Source of the DNA: Larus michahellis
Lineage: Eukaryota; Chordata; Aves; Charadriiformes; Laridae
Reading direction: 5' to 3'
Assembly: GCF_964199755.1 (NCBI RefSeq)
Contig: NC_133896.1
Coordinates: 86,722,215-86,786,214 of the forward strand
DNA length: 64,000 nucleotides
Shown: positions 52,401-64,000 of the stretch, piece after piece
Position numbering within the stretch: the first letter of the stretch is position 1
How the letters are laid out: every line of letters begins with the position of its first letter
The notes under the pieces: model-generated
The model's database searches: none
What the model was told of the DNA's origin: nothing
Seen by the model: only the letters and a program-made list of their open reading frames with translations
Translations under genes and position numbers: made by a program

Positions 52401-55400
52401 ACAGCTTCACGTAGGAGATGGCCAGATCTGGTCTGTGTAGGCTGGAGGGAGCCCATGTCCACAGACTCAGGTCGAAGCCAGGGCGGTTTGAAGAGGGTGA
52501 CTTTGAGAAATGCGAAGTGTCTCACTTATCATCTGGGTTTTGTGTGTTGTGATTCTTGGAGATGGCAAGAACTGTTGCAGCCCAGCGGCTGGTGTTTTGG
52601 TCTTGTCACCTCGTAGTGCTAAGAAAATTCCCCAGGCACTGCAGTTCAGCAAGCAAGTGCAGGTCACACAGGGTCTGTGGTGGCATGGCAGTGCTGCAAG
52701 TCATACAGCTGGGTTGTGTTACGTAGCTGTGGATGTTTTCCGCAGGAGACCATAGTGAGAGCTGTGTGGTAAGAAGGTATTTACTCTGCAGAAGGCTATT
52801 AATGTTGTAGAACATAAAGGTGGTTGTGGAATATGCGTGCCCTTGTTTATAAGGGAAATATTATCCTCTGTCTTTAAGCATGTAAAAGATAGTTTAAAGC
52901 TCACAACACTACACAAAGCCTAATGTAGGCAATCGCTTAGGGGAGGGTGTTTAATTGCTGCTTTGTCATCTGTAAGGGCATGAGCTGTGAGTTTTCAGTA
53001 TAGTAAAGGTCTAAATGTAGCTTGGGGAATGGTGGTTGTATGGAGTCAGGAAGCCTACCAACTGGATATTTTAGTTGAGGGTCGGTTGCCATTTAATTTA
53101 AAGTTAAAAGCTGTCAAACCACTTGCATAGATAAATAGGGAAGGTTTCTGTGTGTAACTCTTGATATAATGAAAGCTTAACTCCTGTGTTTAGAAGTAAA
53201 TCAGGCTATGATATCAAGTAACAGGCATCCAGACAGTGTGGTCATTCTTCTTAAAATGTCAACAGATATTTTACACAAGTCAAGTCAGTGTGTAGGAAAT
53301 AGTATGGTTGGGTTGCATCATCCAAGCTTGCAGACCTTACTTCTTCAGGTAAGGAATGTTTATGTACAGATTTAGTTGAAGATTTTATGCCATGAAATGG
53401 CAATAGTTACAAGCATGTAACTTCCCAACAGCATCACACATTCAGTGGTGTGATGTGTCTAAAAAGACAAGAATTTTGGTAGTGGTTCAGTCTGCCTTAT
53501 CACTAGACTTGGATGGAATGAATGATTTGTGTATCACTGAGGAAATCCACTGCTTACTGCAGTGTTTTTCAGGGGATGGATGACTGAGGATTTTGTTCCT
53601 GATTCTTCTTTGTGTGTTGTGTTGTGGTTTTGGCTTTTGTTTGTTTGTTTTGATGAGAAGTCTTGGGCAAATCACTATTCCTGCCATAACTTTCTTTTTC
53701 AAGACATTTGATGTTATTTATCTGGTTTGTGAGCACAGCATTGTTCTCTGCTTTTCTTTTTTGCTCCTCCCATTCCTGCAGATGTCTGCTGGAAGAGATA
53801 CTGAAATTCTGTCTGCCTGAATGGTGTAGGTCTGGGCCAATGCTGTGCCAGCCTTTTGTAATTGTGTTTTAAAACATATGAAGCAGCAGCTGCACTGTTG
53901 CATGTTCATTATAACAGCACTGCTTGTCAAACAATTTAGACAAATTAGAAGGGAAAAGGCAAAAATGTGTTTCAAACCCGAGAACAAGTATAAACACTTT
54001 TGGGAACACTTTGGGGGATGCTGGGACAGACTCAGGGAATGTTTGTGATAAAAGCACTCCTTTCCATTGCACAATCCCCAAGTGCAAAAACCATTGTGCT
54101 AATGTGCTGCTGAACTGTTTATAAAGAAACAGAGGTGCTGACCTGCTGCGTTGATTTGTGGAGATGAATTATATAAACTGCATTAAATGGTGAAGTAAGA
54201 GCTAACGCTTTCATTAACGGGTTTTCAGTTAGTTGAAGTTGGTGTGGAATTATCTGACAGTTTATTTTTGTAGAAAATGCTGATTCATCAAAATTGAAAT
54301 GTTTTGTGGAAACATATGTTTTGACTTTGCATTAGGCTGTTATCCTGGTTCGCATGGTTGGACCCGTGAGCTTCCATCTCTGTAGCCGTCATCCCACAGT
54401 AGCTAGCTGTACGCTGGTAAAATGGTTGAGCATTTTCAGCTGTAGATAGTGGTGTGATCTCACCGTTCTTAGGCGTTTCTATCCAGGTAGATCTTTCAGT
54501 TTCAAATGTTACTGTCAAGTGTTATTCCACTTCACTGATAACTTGTAAACATTGGTTTTGTTTCATTGATTACAGCAAGACTTAGATGAGAGCAAGTCAC
54601 TTACTGAAAAACACAGTACTGCTCTTTCCACATCCCCAGTTCTCATTCTTTTGACAGCTCTTCTTCATCCTGGCACTATGGTTTGTGCTACACTGGGTAT
54701 TGCCTACATGGAAGGTAGGAGTAATGCTTGTCTGGGTCACCAGAATTTTAATACCTGTCTTGCACACCCTAGAAGGCAAAAGGGTGATAAGAATATAGAG
54801 GAGGAAAAGGAGGGAAAAAAAAAAAAAGATTAAAAAGACTTTTTTAGGAGACAGGAACAGAGCAGCTTAGGAGAGATGGGGTCTCTTCCCCTTGTCAGAT
54901 GTTCCTGTGCTGGCTGACCTGTAGATTTTGGTTATCTTATAGGAAAGCTAATTATCTGTTAACTCTTTCCAGAGGCAATCTTTTTTTTTTTTTTAAGAGT
55001 TACTAAGCTGTTTATCAGTTTTCTAATTTTTGCTCACTGGTGTTTGCTCTCTAAAGTTATTACAAAATTTAAGACACTTTTCAAGTTGTGTGTTACCCCT
55101 ATTAAATGTATGATTTTCATGGTGACACATTGAAGTCCACACCACGAAATGCAAAAGCATTTTTCTTTATTACTTTATTACTTGTCAAAAGCAATGCCAT
55201 TAAATTGCAACCAGCAGCCTCCTAATTCACCCTGTGATTTGTTCATCTTTTGTCTGAATACTAAGCAGCTTACTTTGTGAAAGTCGTGTTATCTTTAAAT
55301 ACATAAGCAGATGCAAAAGAGGAAATATACACAGTTGCTAAATAGACCTGTGTTATCATTTGGTAGATATTCTTGCTCTGTCATCTTCTGGAATGGGGTG

Positions 55401-56440
55401 CATTCTTGCTTCTACAGGTGGGACTGGGAGTATAGAAAAGAAGTAGCAGCATTACACTGCCGAAATAAATAATTTGTGGGCCTCATTGACCACTCCAATC
55501 TTGTCAAGACAGCTGTTAACCACCTTAATGGTGTGGGGATTGGATACTATTTTGGTGGGGCGGCATAATTAGTGACAGGTTGTGCTGCAAACTGATACCT
55601 GTTTTCTCTGATAATTTTGGCTTAAATAGGCACAGTTGAAAAACAGTCCTGGTATAGATTAGTGCTTCCAGTGGAGGGTTTAACCAAATGATCAGTAAGC
55701 CATTCCCTTCAGTGGTTCTATGAGACCTAATTTTTTCTGTACGAGATTCTGTTGGTTGTTTAGCTTTCCACGTATTTCATGGATGTTTGGTGTCTCTTGC
55801 TACCTCTGCCAATGTGATTAGAAGTCAGAAAGTGAGGGAGAGTGGTGATGGGTGGCATGTTCCACTCCTGACCTTGGGTCCCATGTTCAAGTGCTGAGGA
55901 AAAGGATTGCTGCAGAATTTTGCTGTACTCTTAATTAGCTCTTCTGAGGTTACAAGTTTATGCATCTGAGGTTTGTGTAGCTGAGAAGAGCCACGTTCAC
56001 AGCTCTTTACACACAGCATATGAGACTGGGTTATGTTAAGCTAGCAATGAGCACACGCACACAAAGTTGATGAACCTGGGAGGTGACAATAGCCTAAAAA
56101 TAGGGACAAGCAGCATTTGTAGCTCATGTGTAAGATGTGTATGTGAATACTGTACATATCTGAGCCTGAGTCAGAAAATAAATCCCAATTTGGTCTTTGC
56201 AGTTTGTTGCTCAGTTTCAGTCAAGTTGGGCCCCAGCTTCACCTTCCTGTGGGAGCCTGGTGGCCCCGTGCAGGTCTATAACAGGGCACCCATATGGGAC
56301 AGACCCATTCCAAATGTTGTAGCCACTGGATGTGTTTCATTCAGCGCCTCTTCTCATAAGACCTCAAGGAATCCAGCCATAGCATGCCTCTCTCTGAAAC
56401 ACCAAGTTTTCTAAATTCCAGTGTTCAGAGAGAAACTTGT

Positions 56441-56472
56441 GGGTTTTGGGTGGTTTTTTTGTTTATCTGTTG

Positions 56473-56504
<32 letters not shown>

Positions 56505-56512
56505 GTTTTTCT
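56441..56512 (+). repeat. G/T-rich tract with GGGTTTTGGG start and (GTTT)n
   Basis: GGGTTTTGGGTGGTTTTTTT followed by T8 and GTTTGTTTGTTTTG-type units. It is followed directly by CTCCAG (56511-56516), so the tract also reads as a strong polypyrimidine-like stretch before a cryptic 3' splice site. Confidence 0.8.
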
Positions 56513-58480
56513 CCAGAGGTTTTGCCCATTAGTTAACATTACAGTGGTGGTGTTTTGTCACAGAAGTATGGCTAATGGAGAGGGCCCAGGCAGATGCCAG
56601 TTCATTGCAGGGAATGCACAACACAAAAAGCAGCACATAGATTGCTGGTACTGTTTTGGTGATTTTTTTGGTAACAGATAGTCCATGTGTGTAAAGTTTA
56701 TTTGAATGACCTAGAAAAAGCTTGCTTGTTCTTTGCGCTGAAAAAAACCCACAGTCTCTGCTTTGACAGAAGTTTCATATCTCTTTAGGAGGAGCTACCT
56801 ACAGAGGAGGAGATGATGTCCCTGCTTAAATAGCAGAAGTTGGTGCCTTCGCTTAGTTCTAGGTATAACTGCCTCATTGACATCAGTTTGGATAGGTGAC
56901 TGCCTCTGAAAAGAACAAAATCCCACATGGTAACCTCTCTTGTTAGGTCTTCAGTGAAAGTTGAGTTCTTGCCAAGCTGAGCAAGCTTTGTTTCTTGCAC
57001 TAACCTGGACCCCAAAAAAGAAAGTGAGTTTGTGCCTTTTTGTTTGAAAGTTAGCCAGAAAACAGTCTTTGAGGGGGAGATACTCCCATGCCTACATAAC
57101 TCCCCAAGTGCCTGAGCTGAGCTAGCCAGCTCAACTCCCTTTACAGTCACTGGAGAAGGGTGCCTTTCTCCTTGGGCTGAGTCAGAGCTGTACTGTAACC
57201 TCTGCAGGAGGCTACTTCTCTCCACCTCTCTTGTTTGAGGAGCCGAGCTGGTGAGCTCACCCTTTGGAATTGGGTTCTGAAATTGGGCCTTCTGTTTAAT
57301 GCTGCTTCCCTTCAGAGGACTCTGATTATTTGGAAATAATAATGATTTGTTTCAGTGCCAAAGTTGGTGAGCACAATTGCTTTTATGGACCGTAAAAAGG
57401 AAGGAGGCAAAAACGTACATTCTTGTTTGGAAAAATGACTATAGTTTAACAATTGAGTTTAAAAACAAAAATGCCCCCTAAAATAAAACGCCGTAAATGT
57501 GAGTTTATTGGATAATTTCTTAATGTGGTGTAAAAGACTGAGCAAAAGGGTCATCTCACTGCCTTATTCCATTTCAAGAAACTAGAGCTTTGTAGGAATT
57601 CTTGCACTGGAGGCTCCTTAGTGGACATTGACCTTGATTCAGTAACATTAGACTGACCTGCACATATTTTGGACTCTTGCAGTCATAAGCACTGTGCCTC
57701 ATAAAACTGTGATGAAGGCAAATGTCTTTGTATTTCATCTCCATTAAAATAATTGTTTTATCTATGAAGCAAATTGAAGCCTTATACTCTCTTTTTTTTG
57801 TTTTGTTTTTTTTTCTGCTGCTTCGTTTTTTTTTTCCTTTTACTAGAAGTCCTTGTGGTTGTTATAGCATTCGTTTCCAAAGCAAATTCAGGAAATCTTC
57901 TATTAGGCGTCACAGCCCACCATCTAGAAACACTGAAGAGTTCTGAGTAGAGAGGATTTTCATACTGAAAATCTTAAGGCGATAATAAAGCCATCAATAT
58001 GTATAACCCTGTAATTTTATGTATTACTTGGAACTTCAGCGTCTTTGCTTCCCTGAGTACAGAGCATGGTATTGAATATGGCTCAAGTTCCTATCCTAGA
58101 AAAAGACTTGCTTACAGAATGAATTCTTGCTGGCCTGGAAAATCCCTTTCTCAAGCAGTTATGTCAGCTCATTCAGTTGATACTGAAGACACTAGGCAAT
58201 TAGACTTGAGGTGGAAAAAATATCTCAAGGCCCCTACTCCCTTTATGAGTTTTTGAGTTTATGAATTTATGAGTTGCGACTTAGGGATTGGCATTGTTAT
58301 TGATGTAGGAAGGGAGTTGGTTAGAAGAAGCTTTCGGCAGCTAAGGCTAGCCCTACTGCTGTTGATAAGTCCATTTTCTTTCCCCATGCAGTGAAAAAGC
58401 TGCAGTGCCTATTTTCTTGGATTTTTAATTAGGTTAAGGTAAATAAGCATTTCTTTCCCTTCTCAAGTAACAGAGTATAT

Positions 58481-58950
58481 CCATAAAATGGGTGGAGTTG
58501 GAGGGACCCTGAAGATCATCTGGTTCCCACACCCCTGCCATGGCCAGGGACACCTCCCACTAGACCAGGCTGCTCAGAGCCCCATCCAGCCTGGCCTTGA
58601 ACATTTCCAGGGACGGGGCATCCACAACCTCTCTGGGCAACCTGTTCCAGTGTCTCACCACCCTCACAGTAAAGAATTTCTTCCTAATATCTAATCTAAT
58701 TCTACCCTTTTTCAGTTTTAAACCGTTACCCCTCATCCTGTCACTACACCCCCTGATAAAGAGTCCCTCCCCATCTTTCCTGTAGGCCCCCTTTAGGTAC
58801 TGGAAGGCTGCTGTAAGGTCTCCCTGGAGCCTCCTCTTCTCCAGGCTGAACAACCCCAACTGTCTCAGCCTGTCCTCATAGGAGAGGTGCTCCAGCCCTC
58901 TGATCATCTTTGTGGCCCTCTTCTGGACTTCCTCCAACAGGTCCATGTTC
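58481..58950 (-). mobile_element. CR1 LINE 3' fragment, antisense, with 128-codon open ORF2 end
   Basis: Read on the minus strand, 58946 to 58560 is open for 128 codons (MDLLEEVQKRATKMIRGLEH at the start, VRVVRHWNRLPREVVDAPSL near the end). This is the typical C terminus of avian CR1 ORF2, downstream of the reverse transcriptase. The ORF ends at a TAG and is followed by the CR1 3' UTR (LINE end near 58481, CCATAAAATGG on the + strand). The 5' part is missing. The intact end of the frame suggests a younger copy than the one at 13.2 kb. It is in LRP6 intron 2, opposite to LRP6 transcription. Confidence 0.93.
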
Positions 58951-61900
58951 TTATGTTGTGGGCTTCAGAGCTAGAGATGTATCCTTCTGGTCTAGCTGTT
59001 CCTTTTGTACAATTGGCCTGTTTCTGTCAAACTGTCAGTGTCAGGTGCCATTGAATCAGTCTTCCCTGGTATGTCTGGGTCCTCTGCCTCCTCACTATTA
59101 ATGGTTTGCAAAACCAACCTATTCTGGCAGCTCACAGTGCAGTCCATGAAAAACCACAGGAGCAAGGTTATGAAGAGTTAAGTCTCCCCTGAGTAAATTC
59201 ACTGTCTGTGTTTCTTATGCACTTGGGAGAAGGTGTTACTATTCCCACTACTTCTGTGTATTATTAGAATAACTCTGTCTTCTTCTAATTTCTTCATCTT
59301 TTCCAAACATATTTTTGTCCTCAGTGGTAATCCCAAACTATTTTTTTTTAGTATAATTTACAGAGCTGGAGATTCATTCTATTACAGTTAAATTCAGTTC
59401 AGAGAAGAGTAGTTAAACAGTAATTGTCAATAAAGTAGATAAAAGCCTTTGGTAAAATTGGATAACAAGCATGAAGGGATTACTGTCCGTGATTTATAAC
59501 AAAAGAAAGTACTGTTATCTGAAGCAGACCACAGAATGGACAGGCTAAATTGGACCTGATATGAAAGGAATAAATTAAATTTAGAGCAAAATACAATTTT
59601 TTGGAAGTGCACACAGTCGGATAGTTTTCAGAAATTATTGCACTTGAGATTTGAGTGCATCCCTGATGTACATAAACTTAGCTCTTGGGGAAAAGATTAT
59701 CCATGTGTCCGCATACATAATCTGGGATTTTACTTTCTTGTATTTTGTTATGAGTGCTGGCTGATGCAAAACTTGGAGGGGTCGGGTTGTATGAGCATGT
59801 TACTGCATTTCCATGGAAAATGTAAGCTTAGAGGAAAACCCAAAACCTAGATGAATTAATCGTACTTTGCCTTGGGACAGAAATCATATGCAGCAAAACC
59901 TGTAAATTATGCATGGTTTGGACACAAGTCTCAAGCTGTCAGCAGTTGTGTTCAGTGCTGCCTCTATTAATGAAGCTATCTTTCAGCCTCAATCTTTTTC
60001 ACCCTTGAGATTGTAATTGTGACTCTTAGAAGAGTTTGGGAGTAGAAATGCTTTGCCCTCTTAAAAAAAGGATACTAAAGCTGTCCTGCTTCAGAGGTTT
60101 TTAGTGATGCACAGTTGCTTGGCAGACTTGAGTTGGTGGTGGGCAGATGCAGTGTTCAGTCAGCTTGAGAAACTCCTATCTGAAGATATAGTTAAGTAAC
60201 AGTGGACAGGAATAGTGTAATACCAGAACAGTGTAATACCGAGAACTCAAACCTCTGGTTTTGGGTGTAACAGGGATATAGTGAGAACAGTGGGAGAGCA
60301 CTAATAATTAAAGTGTAGTTTGAGAGGCAAGAAATTTGACAGACAATTTGTATCCTTTCAGTCTTCCCACTAGAGTAATTCCTGTAGTAGAAAAAGGACT
60401 TAAACCCACCGTGTTGCATGTCAGTGGTCAGAAAGAACAGAGTAGAGTGGCAGCTGAAAACACTGGTCTCTCTCATGTGTTGCATTCTTATCCCTAGGAA
60501 TTAACAGTTGTACACTGGAGAATAATTGATCTTGCCTAGTGTACAGACTGCAGGTCGAAATGCGACCGGAGTTTACCTACTAGTCAGTAATTTAGTATAA
60601 ATGCAATTTTTGTGTGAATTTAATTACTAATTTAGAATTGCTGATCATCAAGTTGGTGCTGCTTCTGCTTATGTGTAGCTTACTGTTGAAGCCCAGTTGT
60701 GCTGGGCGGGGTTGTGTCAAAATACTTTTAACTTTTTGAATTTGCTACCGAATCTACAGATTTCTGTTCATTGTTCCTGACTTCTTTCATATAAATTATT
60801 TAGGTAATTTTGGCAATATTGAGTGTTATTCTGCACTACCTCTTTGTCTCATCCTCCTCCATATCTCGATTCCCAGCTGGTAATGTTTCTTCATCATGTT
60901 GGGCTTAGGTCTAAGACAAGATCATCAGCAGCCACCAGCCTTTCTTCACGTGTGCTTTGCTACACGTAATGTTTCCATATTCCCATGAACTCCTCTGCGC
61001 TTTTGCTCCCCTAAGGCTTTTGTATCTAGCAAACTTCTTCCAAAGTGTCAGTAACTGCTACCATAGTTGTGTTCAGTTCTGAGTGAAGCTTACCCAAGGC
61101 TGGCACCACCATGAGGAAGGAGCTAAACTTCTTGTGTATTCACGCTCCCTTCCCTTGTTACCTTGTATATTTTTTTTTTTTTTCTCTCCTGTGGCCTCAA
61201 CTTTTGCTTTCACTCACTTGTTGGCCATGGATGAGAATTTAGAAAATTACCTGTTGGGGGAACAGGTCCTTCATCCATACCATGTATTTGTGTCCCCTCT
61301 AGTACAATGGTTTCCACTTGCAAGATGTATGTAGTAGTTCCTATAAAAACTCGGGTATTGTCTGCTGTCTAACTTTGTTTTGTATTGTTTAAAATCTGTA
61401 TGTTAGGTTTTCAGTGGCACATTTATAACTCAGAGCAGAACATGCTCACCACTTAGCTTGCTCAGTATCCAATCTGTTAGATCTTCACTTACAAATTCGG
61501 TCGCCCTTTCCTGCATTTTTGGGGGCAGAATGGCACAAAGGACTGTGGGCTTCTCCCTATTAAAACAAATCTGGTAACAAAGAATTATGAAAGGAACATA
61601 AAGGTAAGGGAACGTCGCAACACCAAGTTTAAAAGCCAGAAAACTGCCGTCAGCTTCAGGGTGTAATAGAAGTGGAGTTTCTGGCTATATATCAACACAT
61701 GCATCACTTGTTCTTTTGTGGCATTGTGCGTTTTAAGCATTCCAGGCCTGAACTTCTCAGTTTTCCCTCTGGATGTTCTCACGTTTTAAATTATTCTTCC
61801 AAATATTCTCGAGTTAGCTTGGATATGTTAGATTGCTTTTAAATGAAAAAGTAAGTTTGGCCCTAGAGCAAAATCAAATTAAAAATCAATTTGCAACAAT

Positions 61901-64000
61901 GGTTAAGTGTCTATGTACAAGCAGAAATGCCTTTTCATGTGTTCAGCTGGCTTAAATCCTGCTGAATGTGGGAGACTGACCATTCCCCTTCCCCTTTGAT
62001 AATGACTGATAACGGTTGTGTCTCTAACTGGCTGTTCTGAAGGGTAAATGATGGTCTGTATGTATTATGCATGTAAAATGAATTAACCATCATTGTGCTG
62101 AGTATCCACAAAATTACTAAAATCATAAATGTAGGAGGCACTAATCTTTTTTGAACAAACTAACTTGGTGGGGGTTTTGTGTTTGTTTGGTTGGGGGTTT
62201 TTTGGTGGTTTTTTCTTTTTCTTTTTTTTTTTTTTTTTCCTGTAAAAGTGTTAAAGCATAGGGTAGGGAAGGAGTAGAGTAAAAAAAGGCACTTCTAAAA
62301 CTTCCCTTCTCTCTTGCAGCCTGTTCAAGCAGGGTTAGTGCCTGAGCTCCTTCTGTGCTCCTGGGTTCAATAAGCAGACTTTTCCTGCTGGTTCATAGCA
62401 ACATGAAATCTCCCTACCTATGCATGTTGGCTTTTCCTATGCCCAAGTTTAATGTTCCCAACTCTTTATTTTCTCTGTGCTTTTTTTTTATCTGCAGCTT
62501 TTTAACAGATGAACTGTAGTGAGTGAAAACACAGCAACAAATATAATATCAGATTAAATTGCATGTTTAAAGTTGCCATTTTCTATTCCTGCGTGGAAGA
62601 TTGGGGAGTGTTTTATAGCTGGGTAAGAGAGACTGCCAGCTTTCTAATATAACGCAGTTGTATGCTGGAAAGATCTCTCATACCTAACATGAGTCTGTAA
62701 AGTACTGGACTGTAAATTCACAACGTATTTAGAAGAGATGTCTATTTGTGTCTGAGGTTCTTATGCTTGTTTTACATTTATTAGCATATAATTTACTTTA
62801 TATGTGGTTAGTGTTTTGTTTACCGTGACAGCTGATTTTGCAAGTTAAATGCAAAGAATGATTTCATTGTTAAAATACTCGAAAATAGTTGTATGAGTTT
62901 TTCGGTAAGGAAAAGCTTCTCGCTGCTTAATACCCTCTAGTGTTGCATCCTTCTGAACCGTGCCATGTAACGTTGGCTTTGGCTAGTTTTTTTGAATCAG
63001 AGGTAAACCCTAAGTAAAACGCCTAATTTTAAAAACAGAAGCTAATAGGATTTGGCTAGGTGGGCTCCTTCAGTATCAGCACTATACTTGAGACTTCTGC
63101 ATGTATCTACGTTTTTCTCCTGTTATCTTGTCACTGACACCCCTTTGTCACCCCTCTGGCGGATTTTTGAATGGAAAAAGAGCAAATGGGCCCTGCTCGC
63201 GCTGCCTTCACCCCCTTGGATTGTCACAGCACAAGATGATCCTACATGCTTCACAAAACCTGGGCCATGTGATATGTCCCCTGGACTGAAGGGGGCTAAT
63301 TTTCTGCCTGGGCTGGCAATAGCTGGCTTGCTTGAGATACTTGTAGACTCTGTGTGCGTGAGATATAAGGGAAGAGAGACACACGTATTCTTTGGAGAGG
63401 GCCTGAAGTACATTTATTAGTGCAGAGGAAGGTAGTCAGCCAGGAGGCGTAAGGAGGGGAATTGTTGGTCCCTGCTGCATTAGTGGCTCAACTCTCTGCC
63501 TTCTGCATTGATGCAGGAGAGGTGGCAAAGTGGCAGCCCTGAGGTGTTGGGTCTTTGGCAAAAGCACCTGAAAAAAGATGGATCAGTTTTATCAGTATAG
63601 TGTTTATTGGGCAGGAAAGCAATATTATTTAAATAAGCAAAATATTGCTGGAATCATATTTTCTGCTTCTGTGAACATCAGAGTTTCACATTAAGCAAAC
63701 TGTTTTTTTGCTGATTTTCAAAATCTTTGTTTTTTAAATAAGGTGTACAAATTTCTAGAGGCTGTTTGTATGTGCAGTAGTTCCCCACATCGTTGCAATA
63801 AATGTAGCTTTCCCTTGCCCAAGATGTTTATCAGTATATCCTTGTATCATTTCTGCAGTACCCATTTCCCTCTCCCTTTCCCGAGCACCAGCTGAGTTTC
63901 AAAACTTGTGATTTTATCTAGGTAAATTGTTCAAAATGTGATGCTTTCTTCTTTTTTTTATTTTTTTTTTTTATTCTGTTTATCTTCTTCTGGATGCTGT
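58951..64000 (+). other. LRP6: LRP6 intron 2, last part in window
   Basis: Intronic DNA to the window edge. It holds a G/T-rich tract (62167-62238), T runs near 61170-61184 and at the right edge (63950-63972), and a well-formed orphan 3' splice site at 62301-62319. A 122-codon + strand frame at 63052-63420 is not recognisable. LRP6 exon 3 is not reached. Confidence 0.75.
62167..62238 (+). repeat. G/T-rich tract ending in T17
   Basis: GGTGGGGG, TTGG, TTGGGGG and GGTGG runs separated by T stretches, ending in T17 (62222-62238). Several G runs on the LRP6 sense strand make a G-quadruplex possible. Confidence 0.8.

Larger units (their letters stand above)
47648..58480 (+). other. LRP6: LRP6 intron 2, middle part
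   Basis: About 10.8 kb of intronic DNA with homopolymers (T20 at 48968-48987, A17 at 49471-49487, T13 near 54981-54994), a CT run near 49655-49672, and a G/T tract at 56441-56512. No exon, gene or named repeat was recognised. The longest frames (146 codons on the minus strand at 56785-57225, 118 codons at 53718-54074) have no recognisable features. Confidence 0.75.
21539..64000 (+). other. LRP6: LRP6 gene, 5' part only (exons 1-2, truncated by window edge)
   Basis: Coding exon 1 (21539-21593) joins exon 2 (36810-37203) in frame to give the first 149 residues and two bases of codon 150, about 9% of a protein that is about 1613 residues in human. LRP6 is the single-pass plasma-membrane co-receptor that works with Frizzled in canonical Wnt signalling; Dickkopf and sclerostin bind its propellers. 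The remaining propeller, EGF-like, LDLR class A, transmembrane and PPPSPxS segments lie beyond 64000. No sequence matching the next exon (expected to open with FMYWTDWGE) occurs in the window, so intron 2 is at least 26.8 kb. Confidence 0.95.

Noticed and set aside
58910-59101. Plus-strand frame overlapping the antisense CR1
   Set aside because: Mostly the reverse complement of CR1 coding sequence and flanking DNA, with no protein-like features.
62930-62945. Second CTCF-like match (CCCTCTAGTGTTG, minus strand)
   Set aside because: The critical GGGC is GGGT on the motif strand, so it is a much weaker match than the one at 9335.
37204-64000. Search for LRP6 exon 3 in the window
   Set aside because: No frame contains the expected propeller continuation (YWTDWGE-type sequence), so exon 3 must lie beyond the right edge.

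Overview
The window is vertebrate nuclear DNA, almost certainly from a bird. It holds two spliced protein-coding genes in tandem on the + strand, and everything else is non-coding or repeat-derived. The avian call rests on three CR1 (Chicken Repeat 1) LINE remnants, the low density of other interspersed repeats, compact CpG-rich promoters in AT-richer DNA, and protein sequences close to but different from mammalian orthologues. The exact species cannot be read from the sequence.

Region 1 (about 1-7060) is a complete MANSC1 gene. A CpG-island promoter is followed by three coding exons at 708-927, 1790-1930 and 5691-6700, with consensus splice sites and both introns in phase 1. Joined, they give 456 residues: signal peptide, cysteine-rich MANSC domain, Ser/Thr/Pro-rich mucin-like stalk with an eight-threonine run, one transmembrane helix and a short conserved tail. 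Two AATAAA signals lie 0.2-0.35 kb after the stop.

Region 2 (about 7060-20500) is intergenic. It holds an internally deleted sense-strand CR1 (13205-13865), A-rich degenerate tandem DNA near 16 kb, and a CTCF-like motif near 9.34 kb. No gene could be supported there.

Region 3 (about 20500-22330) is a large CpG island, the inferred LRP6 promoter and 5' UTR, ending in coding exon 1 (21539-21593). Three short upstream ORFs precede the LRP6 start codon.

Region 4 (21594-64000) is the rest of LRP6 as far as the window reaches: intron 1 (15.2 kb), coding exon 2 (36810-37203, start of the first YWTD beta-propeller), and intron 2, which runs off the right edge. Only residues 1-149 of LRP6 plus part of codon 150 are present. 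Intron 2 carries a short CR1 3' stub overlapping a 44-bp-period duplication (47.5 kb), an antisense CR1 with a 128-codon open frame (58.5 kb), a T20/A13 inverted repeat, and several G-rich or G/T-rich tracts.

MANSC1 followed by LRP6 in the same orientation matches the mammalian order (human 12p13). LRP6 is the Wnt co-receptor; MANSC1 is a poorly characterised membrane protein. Nothing here shows that the two act together. I found no tRNA, rRNA, CRISPR array, intact transposon or bacterial-type system, and no convincing undescribed system. The findings are mostly regulatory or repeat-structure observations of modest interest.
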